DNA of 40,411 bases from Elioraea sp. Yellowstone (GCF_006704265.1 NZ_VIKA01000010.1:7501-47911), one strand, 5' to 3'; positions 1 through 11,474 are shown, counted from the first letter of the stretch. Numbers and translations are program-made. Notes: a model not told the origin generated them from the letters alone.

Positions 1-1209
1 CTCGGCACCGCCACCCTCGCCCGTGACGACACCGGCGGGCTGCTTCCCGATCCTGCCCTCGCCAGCAGCGAAGAGACGATCGAACAGCACGCACCGCCAT
101 CCCCCATCGTGGTCGTGGTCGAACGCGGCGACACGCTCATGGCCCTGCTGACGGATGTCGGCCTTGCGCCGACGGAGGTGCATGCCCTGGCCGCCGCCAT
201 CGCCGACCATCTGCCGGCGCGCGCGCTGCGTCCCGGCCAGGAGATCGTCGTGGCACCCGACCCGCTCGATCCGACCCGCGCCCGGACGGTCGAGATCCTC
301 CCGGACACGACACGGCGCATCCTGGCAACCCGCACCGAGGCCGGAACGTATCGCGCCACGCTCCAGGAGACCGAGCAGGTCCGGCACCTCGTGCGCGCCG
401 AGGGTGAGATCTCCTCCAGCCTCTACGAGGCCATGGCCGCAGCCGAGGTGCCGCCGGCCCTGATCATGGGGCTGATCCGCGCCTTCAGCCACGCGGTCGA
501 CTTCCAGCGCGACCTGCAGCCCGGCGACCGCTTCGCCGTGATGTTCGAACGGTTTCGCGATCCCGAAGGCGCGCTGATCCAGCATGGCCAGGGACTCTAT
601 GCCGAACTCCGCCTGCGCGACCGCGTGCTCCGCATCTGGCGCCACGCGCCCGCAGGCGAATCGTCCGACTGGTTCGACGAGAGGGGCGAATCGGTGCGCC
701 GCGCGCTGCTGCGCACGCCGCTGGACGCGGCGCGCGTCAGTTCCGGATTCGGCATGCGCCGCCACCCGATCCTCGGCTACAGCCGGATGCATCGCGGCGT
801 CGACTTCGCCGCGCCGACCGGCACGCCGGTCTACGCCGCGGGCGACGGCACGGTCGCCTTCGCCGGCTGGCGCGGCGACTACGGACGGACGGTGATCCTG
901 CGCCACGGCGGCGGCTTCTCGACGCTCTACGCGCATCTCTCGGCCATTCCGGGCAGCATCCGCCCGGGCACGCGCGTGCGCCAGGGCCAGGTGATCGGCC
1001 GGGTCGGCTCGACCGGGCTGAGCACCGGGCCGCACCTGCACTACGAGGTGCACCGCAACAGCGTCGCGGTCAACCCGGCCTCGATCCGCACGCTCGCCGG
1101 ACGCAACCTGCAGGGCCGCGAGCTTGCAGCGTTCCGGGCCGAGCGCGCCCGCATCGACCGCCAGTTCGCGGCCCTCGCCGGCGTGGCGGAACTCGCCGCC
1201 GCGGAGTGA
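1..1209 (+). CDS. M23 family metallopeptidase (peptidoglycan endopeptidase), 5'-truncated by the window
   Basis: The reading frame is open from base 1, so the true start lies upstream; the GTG at 109 is only an internal candidate. From about base 106 there is an OapA/LysM-like region (VERGDTLMALL...), typical of cell-wall-binding N-termini. A C-terminal peptidase M23 (LytM) domain follows at about 735-1100. Its zinc ligands are visible: the first His in GMRRHP, HRGVD (His at 790, Asp at 802) and the HLH motif at 1033-1041. Proteins of this kind (MepM/YebA type) cut peptide cross-links in peptidoglycan in the periplasm, and the complete motif set suggests an active enzyme rather than an EnvC/NlpD-like activator. 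It converges on clpB, and a GC-rich hairpin separates the two. Family assignment is firm; substrate is inferred. Confidence 0.92.
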   Translation, partial: LGTATLARDDTGGLLPDPALASSEETIEQHAPPSPIVVVVERGDTLMALLTDVGLAPTEVHALAAAIADHLPARALRPGQEIVVAPDPLDPTRARTVEILPDTTRRILATRTEAGTYRATLQETEQVRHLVRAEGEISSSLYEAMAAAEVPPALIMGLIRAFSHAVDFQRDLQPGDRFAVMFERFRDPEGALIQHGQGLYAELRLRDRVLRIWRHAPAGESSDWFDERGESVRRALLRTPLDAARVSSGFGMRRHPILGYSRMHRGVDFAAPTGTPVYAAGDGTVAFAGWRGDYGRTVILRHGGGFSTLYAHLSAIPGSIRPGTRVRQGQVIGRVGSTGLSTGPHLHYEVHRNSVAVNPASIRTLAGRNLQGRELAAFRAERARIDRQFAALAGVAELAAAE

Positions 1210-1217
1210 CAGCGACC

Positions 1218-1240
1218 GGGGGCGGCTCGGCGCCGCCCCC
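1218..1240. terminator. GC-rich hairpin between convergent genes
   Basis: A perfect 9-bp inverted repeat (GGGGGCGGC / GCCGCCCCC) with a 5-nt loop lies in the 38-bp gap between the stop codons of the M23 gene and clpB. There is no clear T-tract on either strand. Position and stem strength fit a bidirectional terminator, but this is inferred. Confidence 0.5.
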
Positions 1241-1247
1241 CCTGCCC

Positions 1248-3830
<2,583 letters not shown>

Positions 3831-3902
3831 GTGCCTGTCCCTCTCTGAGGCGACCGGCCGCCCAGGCCCCCGCAGGCGACCAGGGCGACCGTTGCCCCAA
3901 GC

Positions 3903-3931
3903 AGATGGGTCGTGCCTTGATCGGGCTCAAG
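3903..3931 (-). promoter_or_regulatory. RpoH (sigma-32) type promoter of clpB
   Basis: On the minus strand, CTTG (3931-3928) is followed after 18 nt by CCCATCT (3909-3903). This matches the alphaproteobacterial heat-shock consensus CTTG-N17/18-CYTATNT at all but one fixed position. Predicted transcription would begin near 3895, about 65 nt before the clpB ATG. clpB is a classical RpoH target, which supports the reading. The element sits in the 121-bp divergent gap between clpB and the MOSC gene. Confidence 0.55.
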
Positions 3932-3951
3932 GGCATCCGAGGGAGAGGCGC

Positions 3952-4716
3952 GTGCGCATCGAGCACATCTACCGCTACCCGGTGAAGGGGCTCACGGCCG
4001 AGGCGCTGGCCGAGACCCGTCTCGACCCGGGCGAGACCGTCCCCGGGGACCGCAAGTTCGCGCTCGCCCAGGGCGACGCGCCGTTCGACGAGGCCGCGCC
4101 CGAATGGCTGCAGAAGCGGCACTTCGCCTGCCTGATGGTGAACGAGCGCATCGCCGCCCTGCACGCCTCGTGGGACGAGCGCAAGGGCGTGCTGTTGATC
4201 CATGCGCCGGGCGGGCCGCCCTTCGCCGGCGACACCGCCACCGCCGAAGGGCGGGCAGCGATCGCGACGTGGCTCGCGACGTTCCTCGGCGACGAGGCGC
4301 GCGGGGCGCCACGCTTCGTCGTTGCCGACGGCCACAGCTTCTCGGATCACCGCAACAAGGTGGTCTCCCTGATCAACCTCGCCTCGCTCGCCGAGCTGGA
4401 ACGGGCGATGGGCCGCAGCCTCGACCCGCTGCGGTTCCGGGCGAACGTCTACTTTTCCGGAGCGCCGGCCTGGGCCGAGTTCGGCTGGCTCGGGCGCCGG
4501 ATCGAAGTCGGTGCCGCCACCCTGACCGTCACGAAGCGGATCCCACGCTGCGCCGCGACCGAGGTCAATCCGGTGACGGCACGGCGCGACTGCGACCCGG
4601 TGGCGGGTCTGCGCCAAGCCTTCGGCCACATCGATCTCGGCGTCTATGCGCGCGTGGAGGCCGGCGGGCGCGTCGCCGTCGGCGATGCGATCATGCTGCG
4701 CGAGGACGAGGAATGA
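3952..4716 (+). CDS. MOSC domain-containing protein
   Basis: 254 aa. The GTG at 3952 was chosen because a GGGAGAGG ribosome site lies just before it and the protein then opens with the family's usual start (VRIEHIYRYPVKGL); a longer frame upstream overlaps the clpB promoter region. The N-terminal part is the MOSC_N beta-barrel. The C-terminal MOSC domain carries the conserved Cys in KRIPRCAATEVNP, the likely sulfur/molybdenum-cofactor-interacting residue. Relatives are YcbX/mARC-like proteins linked to molybdenum-cofactor sulfur transfer or reduction of N-hydroxylated compounds; which applies here cannot be told. Its stop overlaps the start of the next gene by ATGA, so the pair is probably translationally coupled. 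Confidence 0.85.
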   Translation: MRIEHIYRYPVKGLTAEALAETRLDPGETVPGDRKFALAQGDAPFDEAAPEWLQKRHFACLMVNERIAALHASWDERKGVLLIHAPGGPPFAGDTATAEGRAAIATWLATFLGDEARGAPRFVVADGHSFSDHRNKVVSLINLASLAELERAMGRSLDPLRFRANVYFSGAPAWAEFGWLGRRIEVGAATLTVTKRIPRCAATEVNPVTARRDCDPVAGLRQAFGHIDLGVYARVEAGGRVAVGDAIMLREDEE

Positions 4717-5204
4717 CGCCGATCCCGCCAATCCGGCCGATCCACTCCGGCGATCTCGATGCGGTGCTGCGCCTGAACCGCGCCCACGAGGTCGAGCTGT
4801 CGTCGCTGACGCGCGACCGGCTCGCCGCGCTGACGGGAATGGCCTTCGCGGCCTGGGTCGTGCCGCCGGCCGAGGCGTTCCTGATCGCCTTCGACCAGGA
4901 CACGGCCTATGACAGCTCGAACTTCCGCTGGTTCAAGGAGAGGTTCGAGCGCTTCGTCTATGTGGACAGGATCGTGGTCGCTGCCAGCGCGCGCGGCCGG
5001 GGGCTTGCCCGCGCGCTCTACGCGCGGATCTTCGCGGAGGCGCGCGCCTGCGGCCACGACGCGGTCGTGGCGGAGGTGAACAGCGACCCGCCGAACCCGG
5101 CCTCGGATGCGTTCCACGCCGCCCTGGGCTTCGCCCCGATCGGCAGCGCCGCCCTCGCGGATCGCGGCAAGACCGTCACCTATCTCGTGAAGCGGCTCGC
5201 CTGA
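4713..5204 (+). CDS. GNAT family N-acetyltransferase
   Basis: 163 aa. The ATG at 4713 overlaps the stop of the MOSC gene (ATGA); a longer open frame from 4104 is a shadow of that gene. The acetyl-CoA-binding motif A is visible as VDRIVVAASARGRGLARALY (about residues 82-101), with the R/Q-x-x-G-x-A pyrophosphate loop intact. The C-terminal region (NPASDAFHAALGF) resembles the usual motif B. The acceptor substrate is unknown. Coupling to the MOSC protein suggests co-expression, not necessarily a shared pathway. It converges with the DUF4167 gene, leaving a 10-bp gap. Confidence 0.85.
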   Translation: MTPIPPIRPIHSGDLDAVLRLNRAHEVELSSLTRDRLAALTGMAFAAWVVPPAEAFLIAFDQDTAYDSSNFRWFKERFERFVYVDRIVVAASARGRGLARALYARIFAEARACGHDAVVAEVNSDPPNPASDAFHAALGFAPIGSAALADRGKTVTYLVKRLA

Positions 5205-5214
5205 GCCGCCCGGG

Positions 5215-5646
5215 CTACTCGGCGCCGGCGATCGGCTTCGGCTGCTCCCCCTCGCCCGGCACGGGCTGGGCGGCGCCGTTCGCCCCGTCGCCATGGCCGT
5301 TCATCGCCTGCTCCACGGCCGCCTCGACCGCGTCGCCCTCCGCCTCGTAGCCGTTCACGCGCCGCGGCTGCTGGGGCTGCTGCCCCTGCATCTGCTGCAT
5401 GGCGTTGAGGATGCGGAAGTAGTGCTCGGCGTGCTGGAAGTAGCTCTCGGCCATCACCCGATCCCCGCCCGAGGTCGCGTCGCGACCGAGCTGCAGGTAC
5501 TTCTCGAACAGCTGCTGGGCCGTGCCGCGCAGCCGGACATCCGGACCGTTCGAGTCGAACACGTGGTTCCGGTTCATCGGCTGATGGCGGTGCTGGTGAC
5601 GGCCGCCCTGGTGATGGCCGCGACCGCGCATGCGCTTGAGGTTCAT
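5215..5646 (-). CDS. DUF4167 domain-containing protein
   Basis: 143 aa. The ATG at 5646 (MNLKRMRGRGHH) begins the family's basic Arg/His/Gly-rich N-terminus; the longer frame to 5778 runs into the intergenic region. The conserved DUF4167 core is at about residues 26-82 (NHVFDSNGPDVRLRGT, then an amphipathic helical stretch ending AESYFQHAEHYFRIL). The C-terminal third is low-complexity (Q/P/G/E-rich). No function is established for the family. The basic N-terminus would fit RNA or nucleic-acid binding, which is inference. The gene sits between prmC and clpB, an arrangement common in Alphaproteobacteria. Confidence 0.88.
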   Translation of the reverse strand: MNLKRMRGRGHHQGGRHQHRHQPMNRNHVFDSNGPDVRLRGTAQQLFEKYLQLGRDATSGGDRVMAESYFQHAEHYFRILNAMQQMQGQQPQQPRRVNGYEAEGDAVEAAVEQAMNGHGDGANGAAQPVPGEGEQPKPIAGAE

Positions 5647-5792
5647 GTCGTCTTCACGTCTGCCGTTGTTGTCGCAGCGTCTCAGCCCGGCTCGAGCCGG
5701 ACCCCTTGCCGCCCTTCCGGCGACCTGCCCGCGTGACCGGATGCCCCTGAAGGCCGATCCGGCGACGCACCCCCGCACGCGAGCTCACGCGC

Positions 5793-5821
5793 ACCCTAGT
5801 CCGCGGACCGCGGCTCGCCAA
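5793..5821 (-). promoter_or_regulatory. Candidate sigma-70 promoter for the DUF4167 gene
   Basis: On the minus strand TTGGCG (5821-5816) and TAGGGT (5798-5793) are separated by exactly 17 nt. The -10 overlaps the prmC stop codon (TAG, 5798-5796), so DUF4167 may have its own promoter inside the end of prmC. Matches to consensus are moderate (4/6 and 3/6). Confidence 0.35.
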
Positions 5822-6680
5822 CCGTTTTTTCCGCGTGCCGGAGCGCGATCGCACGCGGGATTCCGCCCAAATCCTGCCGCAATTCCACGGTCGCCAGCCC
5901 GGCGGTCCGGGCGAGTCCCGCGACATCCGCCGCCTGGCCGGCACCGAGCTCGATCACGGCCAGCCCCGAACGGTCGAGGAGACGGGGCAGATCCGCGAGA
6001 ATCGCACGATAGGCCGCAAGCCCATCCGGCCCGCCGTCGAGGGCCGCACGAGGATCGTGGTCGCGCACCTCGGGATCGAGGGTGGCGATGTCGGCGGTCG
6101 CGACATAGGGCGGATTCGCCAGCACGAGATCGAAGCCGCCGCCGAGCGCGGCCGACCAGTCGCCGCACAGGAACAGCGCCCGCTCGGCGAGACCGCAGCG
6201 GGCGGCGTTGGCGCGGGCGACCGCGAGCGCGGCGGCCGAGAGGTCGATCCCGACCCCGATCGCGGCCGGGAACTCGCCGAGCGCGGCGAGCAGCAGCGCC
6301 CCGGAGCCGGTGCCGAGGTCGAGCACGCGTCGCACTGCGGAACGGTCCGGCAGTGCGTCCAGGGCCGCCTCGATCAGCGTCTCGCTCTCGGGGCGCGGCA
6401 CCAGCACATCCGGCGTGACGGCAAGGTCGAGCGTCCAGAAGCCGCGCCTGCCGGTCAGGTGCGCGGCCGGCTCGCGCGCCGCACGGCGCGCGACCAGGGC
6501 GCGGAAACGCCCGGCGTCCGCCGCGCCGACCGGCGCGGCCGCCTCGATGGTCAGCAGGCCGGGCGCGCGGCCCAGCACATGGCCCAGCAGAAGCCGTGCC
6601 TCCCGCCGCGGCTCCTCGATGCCCGCCGCGCGCAGGATCGCACCGGCCTCGCAGAGCAGCCCCCCGATCGTGGGATTCAT
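5796..6680 (-). CDS. prmC: Peptide chain release factor N(5)-glutamine methyltransferase PrmC
   Basis: 294 aa, the normal length. PrmC methylates the glutamine of the GGQ motif in release factors using S-adenosylmethionine. The helical N-terminal domain is followed by a Rossmann-fold methyltransferase with the SAM-binding motif DLGTGSG at 121-127 and the catalytic NPPY at 189-192 that recognises the target glutamine. The start codon overlaps the stop of prfA by ATGA, so the enzyme is co-translated with its own substrate RF1. Confidence 0.97.
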   Translation of the reverse strand: MNPTIGGLLCEAGAILRAAGIEEPRREARLLLGHVLGRAPGLLTIEAAAPVGAADAGRFRALVARRAAREPAAHLTGRRGFWTLDLAVTPDVLVPRPESETLIEAALDALPDRSAVRRVLDLGTGSGALLLAALGEFPAAIGVGIDLSAAALAVARANAARCGLAERALFLCGDWSAALGGGFDLVLANPPYVATADIATLDPEVRDHDPRAALDGGPDGLAAYRAILADLPRLLDRSGLAVIELGAGQAADVAGLARTAGLATVELRQDLGGIPRAIALRHAEKTVGEPRSAD

Positions 6681-7750
6681 GCCCCTGCCGCAAGCAGCGC
6701 GGCCTGATCCTCGGCGGTCAGCGCATCGATCAGCTCGTCGAGCTCGCCGGCGAGGATGCGGTCGATCTTGTGCAGCGTGAGCCCGATGCGGTGGTCGGTC
6801 ACGCGGCCCTGCGGCACGTTGTAGGTGCGGATGCGCTCGGAGCGGTCGCCGGTGCCGACCTGGCTGCGGCGGAGATCCGAGCGCGCCGAAGCCCTGGCCT
6901 GGCGCTCGCGCTCGTAGAGCTTGGCGCGCAGGATCTTCATCGCGCGCGCGCGGTTCTTGTGCTGGCTCTTCTCGTCCTGGCAGGCGACCACGATGCCGGT
7001 GGGCAGGTGGGTGATGCGCACCGCGCTCTCGGTCTTGTTCACGTGCTGACCGCCGGCACCCGAGGCGCGGAACACGTCGATGCGCAGATCGGCATCGTTC
7101 ACCTGCACATCGACCTCCTCCGCCTCGGGCAGCACAGCGACCGTCGCGGTGGAGGTGTGGATGCGCCCCTGGCTCTCGGTCACCGGCACGCGCTGCACCC
7201 GGTGCACGCCGCTCTCGTATTTCAGCCGCGCGAACACGTCCGTGCCGGTGATCTCGGCGACCGCCTCGCGGTAGCCGCCGAGGTCGTTCTCGGAGATGTC
7301 CAGCACCTCGAAGCGCCAGCCGCGGCTCTCGGCGTAGCGGCGATACATCGCGAAGAGGTCGGCCGCGAACAGCGCCGCCTCGTCGCCGCCGGTACCGGCG
7401 CGCACCTCCAGGATGGCGTTGCGGCGGTCCGCCTCGTCCTTCGGCAGGAGGGCGACGCGCACCGCGCGGTCGAGGACGGCGACGCGCTCGGCGAGCGCAG
7501 CCGCCTCCTCCTCGGCCATCCGTCGGAGTTCGGGATCGGCGGCCGCGTCAGCGGCCATCGCGCGTGCCTCGGCGAGCTCGCGCTCGGCGCGGCGCAGCGC
7601 CGCGACCTGGTCCGCCACCGCCTCGATCTCGGCCAGCTCGCGCGAGGCGGCGACATAGGCCGCGCCGTCCAGCCCCTCGGCGAGCCTGGCGCGCAGTTCC
7701 TCCGCGCGCGCCAGCACGCGATCGAGGCGACGGGCGAAGCCCTCGCTCAT
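6677..7750 (-). CDS. prfA: Peptide chain release factor 1 (RF1)
   Basis: 357 aa. RF1 reads UAA and UAG and triggers peptide release. The codon-reading tripeptide PVT (189-191) identifies it as RF1 rather than RF2, and the catalytic GGQ is at 233-235 in [14 protein letters not shown] coiled-coil domain occupies residues 1-100. The gene overlaps hisS upstream and prmC downstream, each by ATGA, so hisS-prfA-prmC is a tight operon. RF1 is needed here because prmC itself ends in TAG. Confidence 0.98.
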   Translation of the reverse strand: MSEGFARRLDRVLARAEELRARLAEGLDGAAYVAASRELAEIEAVADQVAALRRAERELAEARAMAADAAADPELRRMAEEEAAALAERVAVLDRAVRVALLPKDEADRRNAILEVRAGTGGDEAALFAADLFAMYRRYAESRGWRFEVLDISENDLGGYREAVAEITGTDVFARLKYESGVHRVQRVPVTESQGRIHTSTATVAVLPEAEEVDVQVNDADLRIDVFRASGAGGQHVNKTESAVRITHLPTGIVVACQDEKSQHKNRARAMKILRAKLYERERQARASARSDLRRSQVGTGDRSERIRTYNVPQGRVTDHRIGLTLHKIDRILAGELDELIDALTAEDQAALLAAGA

Positions 7751-8985
7751 CGTCGGAGACGCGCCGGCAGCTCGGCGATCGGCACGGCCTGCTGCTCGCC
7801 GGTCGCGAGATCCTTCACCTGTGCGATCCCGGCGGCGCGCTCGCTGTCGCCCAGGATCACGGCGGCGCGCGCGCCGATCCTGTTCGCGCGCTCCATGCGG
7901 CGCTTGAGGGTGCCGCGGAACGCCATCTCGGCGCGGATGCCGGCTTCACGCAGCGCGGTGAGCACCCGGATCGCCGCCTCCTCCGCCGCCTCGCCGATCG
8001 GGATGACGGCCACCGGCGGCGCGGGCGGCGGCACCGCGCCGGTGAGCATGGCGAGCCGCTCGATCCCCGCCGCCCAGCCGACCGCCGGGGTGGGCGGGCC
8101 GCCCATCTCCTCGACCAAGCCGTCGTAGCGGCCGCCCGCCATGACGGTGCCCTGTGCGCCCAGCCGGTCGGTCACGAACTCGAACGCGGTGTGGCAGTAG
8201 TAGTCGAGCCCGCGCACGATGCGCGGGTTCACCCGGAACGGCACGCCGAAGGTCACGAGATGGCGCTGCAGCGCCTCCCAGTGTGCGCGTGCGGTCTCGG
8301 TCAGGTAGGGGAAGATGTCCGGCGCATCCGCGACGATGGCGCGATCGGTCGCGTCCTTGCTGTCGAGCACGCGCAGCGGATTGCGGTGCAGCCGCGCGCG
8401 GCTGTCGGGCGAGAGCTTCGCCTCATGGGCGGAGAGGAAGGCGACCAGCGCCGAGCGGTAGGTGGTGCGGCTCTCGCGGTCGCCCAGCGTGTTGATCTCG
8501 AGCGTGGTGCCCTCGATCACGCCGAGCGCCTTCAGGATCGCCTGGCCGCAGGCGATCGCTTCGGCGTCGGCGAGCGGCTCGGCGGCCCCGACCGTCTCGA
8601 TCCCGATCTGGTGGAACTGGCGGTAGCGGCCCTTCTGCGGCCGCTCGTAGCGGAACATCGGCCCGGCGTAGAACACCTTCTGCGGCAGCGACTGGGTCAG
8701 CCCGTTGGAAACGAGGGCGCGGCACACGCCTGCGGTGTTCTCGGGGCGGAGCGTGATGCTTTCCCCGCCGCGGTCCTCGAAGGTGTACATCTCCTTCGTG
8801 ACGACGTCGGAGGTGTCGCCGAGCGAGCGGGTGAAGACGCGGGTGTCCTCGATCACCGGCGTCTGCCATTCCTCGAAGCCCCAGAGCTCGGCGATCCGGC
8901 GCGCGGTCTCGGCCACGTGGCGGTGGCGGCGCATCTCCTCGCCGATCAGGTCGCGGGTGCCGCGGATGGGTTGCAGGGCGTTCAT
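7747..8985 (-). CDS. hisS: Histidine--tRNA ligase
   Basis: 412 aa from the ATG at 8985; a 12-codon upstream extension (to 9021) is low-complexity and unlikely to be used. Class II synthetase motifs are visible: RGTRDL at the N-terminus, motif 2 ([20 protein letters not shown]), the histidine-specific loops [12 protein letters not shown] and AGGRYDGLV, and motif 3 (GWAAGIERL). A C-terminal anticodon-binding domain follows. The enzyme charges tRNA-His in the cytoplasm. It is the first gene of the hisS-prfA-prmC operon. Confidence 0.97.
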   Translation of the reverse strand: MNALQPIRGTRDLIGEEMRRHRHVAETARRIAELWGFEEWQTPVIEDTRVFTRSLGDTSDVVTKEMYTFEDRGGESITLRPENTAGVCRALVSNGLTQSLPQKVFYAGPMFRYERPQKGRYRQFHQIGIETVGAAEPLADAEAIACGQAILKALGVIEGTTLEINTLGDRESRTTYRSALVAFLSAHEAKLSPDSRARLHRNPLRVLDSKDATDRAIVADAPDIFPYLTETARAHWEALQRHLVTFGVPFRVNPRIVRGLDYYCHTAFEFVTDRLGAQGTVMAGGRYDGLVEEMGGPPTPAVGWAAGIERLAMLTGAVPPPAPPVAVIPIGEAAEEAAIRVLTALREAGIRAEMAFRGTLKRRMERANRIGARAAVILGDSERAAGIAQVKDLATGEQQAVPIAELPARLRR

Positions 8986-8992
8986 GGGGCCC

Positions 8993-9021
8993 GGATGGGG
9001 TGAGGGCGAAGCCGGTGTCAA
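8993..9021 (-). promoter_or_regulatory. Candidate hisS promoter with perfect -35
   Basis: On the minus strand a perfect TTGACA lies at 9021-9016, in the 57-bp gap before hisS. The -10 expected 17 nt later (8998-8993) reads CCATCC, which is poor. If real, transcription would start almost at the hisS ATG and give a leaderless or near-leaderless message. Confidence 0.25.
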
Positions 9022-9042
9022 GGGCGAGGGACGGGGCGAACG

Positions 9043-10164
9043 CTACGCGGCGAACTCGGCGCGGATCTTCGCCGAGTGCTCGCCGATCGCCGGGACCGCC
9101 CCCGGCATCCGCGCGCCGTCGGCCCAGCGCACCGGCGGGGCGGCGTAACGCACGGGCCCGTTCGGCGTGGCGACTTCGATCCGCCGCAGCGCCGGGTGCC
9201 TGGCCAGATCCGAGACCTCGTTGACGAAGCCGTAGGCGATCGCCCCCCGGTCGAGCCGCGCGCGCGCCTCCTCGCGCGAGAGTGTGGCGAAGATCGCGCC
9301 GATATGGCCGTCGACCTCGGCACGGTTCCTCACGCGGATCACGTTCGTCTCGAAGCCCGGACGCTGCGGCAGGTCGGGCTCGCGCAGCACGTGGGTGCAG
9401 AGATTGGCCCATTCGCGCTCGTTCTGGATCGAGATCAGCACGAGCGACCCGTCGGCGAGCGCGAAGGCGCCGTAGGGGCAGATCGAGGGATGGGCGAGGC
9501 CGACGCGCGCCGGCGCCCTGCCCGCCCCCTCGTAGGTGAGCAGCGGCACGTTCATCCAGTCGGCCATGCCGTCGAACAGGCTGACGGCGAGCCCCGCCCC
9601 CTTGCCGGTGATGCCGCGCCGGATCAGCGCCTCGAGCACGCCGGCATAGGCCGCCATGCCGCAGGCGATGTCGCAGACCGAGACGCCAACCCGCCCCGGT
9701 CCGGCGGGATGCCCGGTGACCGAGCAGAGCCCGCTCTCGGCCTGCACGAGGAGGTCGTAGGCCTTCATCGTCGCGTACTCGCCCTCCTCGCCGTAGCCGG
9801 AGATGTCCACGGTGATCAGGCGCGGGTAGCGTTCGCGCAGGCTTGCCGAACCGAAGCCCGCGCGCGCAGCCGCGCCGGGGGCGAGGTTCTGGATGAAGAC
9901 GTCGGCGCGGGCGAGGATGCGGTGCAGCAGCGCCGCGTCGTCGGGGTTCTTGATGTCGGCGACGAGCGACTCCTTGCCGCGGTTGAGCCAGACGAAGTAG
10001 CTCGAGAGCCCCCTGGCGTAATCGTCGTAGCCGCGCGCGAAGTCGCCCTCGGGGCGCTCGAGCTTGATCACGCGCGCGCCGGCGTCGGCGAGCTTGCAGG
10101 ACAGGAACGGTGCCGCGACGGCTTGTTCCAGGGAGAGGACGAGCAGGCCTTCGAGAGGGTTCAT
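9043..10164 (-). CDS. CaiB/BaiF (class III) CoA-transferase
   Basis: 373 aa. The ATG at 10164 (MNPLEGLLVLSLEQAVAAPF) fits the family's start; the longer frame to 10713 is a shadow of the acyl-CoA dehydrogenase. Class III CoA-transferases move CoA between carboxylic acids through a catalytic Asp. Here it is the Asp in VGVSVCDIACGMAAYAG, matching Asp169 of formyl-CoA transferase. The N-terminal KLERPEGDFAR and SSYFVWLNRGKESL blocks are also typical. The gene lies 140 bp downstream of an acyl-CoA dehydrogenase on the same strand, so the two probably activate and then oxidise one acid. The substrate (for example a dicarboxylate or a branched acid) cannot be fixed from sequence. Confidence 0.92.
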   Translation of the reverse strand: MNPLEGLLVLSLEQAVAAPFLSCKLADAGARVIKLERPEGDFARGYDDYARGLSSYFVWLNRGKESLVADIKNPDDAALLHRILARADVFIQNLAPGAAARAGFGSASLRERYPRLITVDISGYGEEGEYATMKAYDLLVQAESGLCSVTGHPAGPGRVGVSVCDIACGMAAYAGVLEALIRRGITGKGAGLAVSLFDGMADWMNVPLLTYEGAGRAPARVGLAHPSICPYGAFALADGSLVLISIQNEREWANLCTHVLREPDLPQRPGFETNVIRVRNRAEVDGHIGAIFATLSREEARARLDRGAIAYGFVNEVSDLARHPALRRIEVATPNGPVRYAAPPVRWADGARMPGAVPAIGEHSAKIRAEFAA

Positions 10165-10214
10165 CGTGTTGCGGGGGGACCACGCCGCCCCCCGCACCCG
10201 CCCGCGGGGGGGCC

Positions 10215-10294
10215 CTCCCGTTGGTCGGGCCCGTGTCGCGACCAACGGGAGCGACGCCCTCCCGGGGGGCGCGGGGGGCCTTGCGGCCCCCCGC
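10215..10294. other. Two strong hairpins in a CoA-transferase/ACAD spacer
   Basis: The 140-bp spacer 10165-10304 contains two perfect inverted repeats. One has a 13-bp stem (10215-10227 with 10239-10251) and an 11-nt loop; the other has a 10-bp stem (10271-10280 with 10285-10294) and a TTGC loop. There is no T-run typical of an intrinsic terminator. They may attenuate transcription or stabilise mRNA between the two genes. Confidence 0.6.
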
Positions 10295-10304
10295 CTCCTT
10301 TCCG

Positions 10305-11474
10305 TCAGTAGCTTCTGGGCAAGCCGAGCACGTGCTCCGCAAGATAGGACAGGATGAGGTTGGTGCTGATCGGCGCGACCTGATAGAGCCGCGTCTCGCG
10401 GAACTTCCGCTCGACGTCGTACTCCTCGGCGAAGCCGAAGCCGCCATGCGTCTGCACGCACATCTCGGCCGCGGCCCAGGACGCCTCGGCGGCCAGCATC
10501 TTCGCCATGTTCGCCTCGGCGCCGCAGTTCAGCCCGGCCTCGAACTTCTCGCAGCCCTCGCGCACCATCAGCTCGGCGGCGCGCATCTGGGCATAGGCGC
10601 GCGCGATGGGGAACTGGATGCCCTGGTTCTGGCCGATCGGCCGGCCGAACACGCGCCGCTCCTTCGCATAGGCCACCGCCTTGGCGATGAACCACTTGGC
10701 GTCGCCGATGCACTCGGCGGCGATCAAGAGCCGTTCGGCGTTCATGCCGTCGAGGATGTAGCGGAACCCCTTGCCCTCCTCGCCCACGAGGCTGTCGGCC
10801 GGGATCGCCATGTTGTCGAAGAACACCTCGCAGGAGTTGTGGTTCATCATGGTGCGGATCGGGCGGATCGTCAGCCCCTTGCCGAGCACGGCCTTCATGT
10901 CGACGAGGAAGGTGGAGAGTCCCTCCGTCTTCTTCTTCACCTGCTCACGCGGCGTGGTGCGCGCGAGCAGCAGCATCAGATCCGAATGTTCCGCGCGCGA
11001 GGTCCAGACCTTCTGGCCGTTGACGATCCACCGGTCGCCCTCGCGCCGCGCCGTGGTGCGGAGCGAGGTCGTGTCGGTGCCAGAGGTGGGCTCGGTGACG
11101 CCGAAGGCCTGGAGCCTGAGCTCGCCGGAGGCAATCTTCGGCAGGTAGCGCTGCTTCTGTTCAGCCGAGCCGTGCCGCAGCACGGTCCCCATGATGTACA
11201 TCTGCGCGTGGCAGGCCGCCCCGTTGCAGCCCTGCTCCTGGATGGTCTCGAGGATCGCCGCGGCCGCCGAAAGCGGCAGGCCCGCACCGCCGTACTCCTC
11301 GGGGATCAGCGCGGCGAGGTAGCCGGCCTCGGTGAGCGCGCGGACGAACTCCGTCGGGTAGCCCCGCTCGGCGTCGAGCTTGCGCCAGTACTCGCCGGGG
11401 AACTGCGCACAGAGCTTGGCGACCTCGCCGCGCAGATCGGCCCAGGTGTCCTGTCGGGCGAGCGTCTGGTCCAT
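10305..11474 (-). CDS. Acyl-CoA dehydrogenase family protein
   Basis: 389 aa from the ATG at 11474 (MDQTLARQDTWADL). It is an FAD flavoprotein that introduces a 2,3-double bond into an acyl-CoA. The FAD/substrate signature is seen in FGVTEPTSGTDTTSLRTTA (about 124-142) and the C-terminal signature in QTHGGFGFAEEYDVERKFRE (341-360). The usual catalytic Glu position near the C-terminus (YEGT in medium/short-chain enzymes) reads APIS here (367-370). A Glu is present at 247 in GMNAERLL, where isovaleryl-CoA and long-chain dehydrogenases keep their base. Chain specificity is unknown. It probably belongs to one operon with the downstream CoA-transferase. Confidence 0.93.
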   Translation of the reverse strand: MDQTLARQDTWADLRGEVAKLCAQFPGEYWRKLDAERGYPTEFVRALTEAGYLAALIPEEYGGAGLPLSAAAAILETIQEQGCNGAACHAQMYIMGTVLRHGSAEQKQRYLPKIASGELRLQAFGVTEPTSGTDTTSLRTTARREGDRWIVNGQKVWTSRAEHSDLMLLLARTTPREQVKKKTEGLSTFLVDMKAVLGKGLTIRPIRTMMNHNSCEVFFDNMAIPADSLVGEEGKGFRYILDGMNAERLLIAAECIGDAKWFIAKAVAYAKERRVFGRPIGQNQGIQFPIARAYAQMRAAELMVREGCEKFEAGLNCGAEANMAKMLAAEASWAAAEMCVQTHGGFGFAEEYDVERKFRETRLYQVAPISTNLILSYLAEHVLGLPRSY

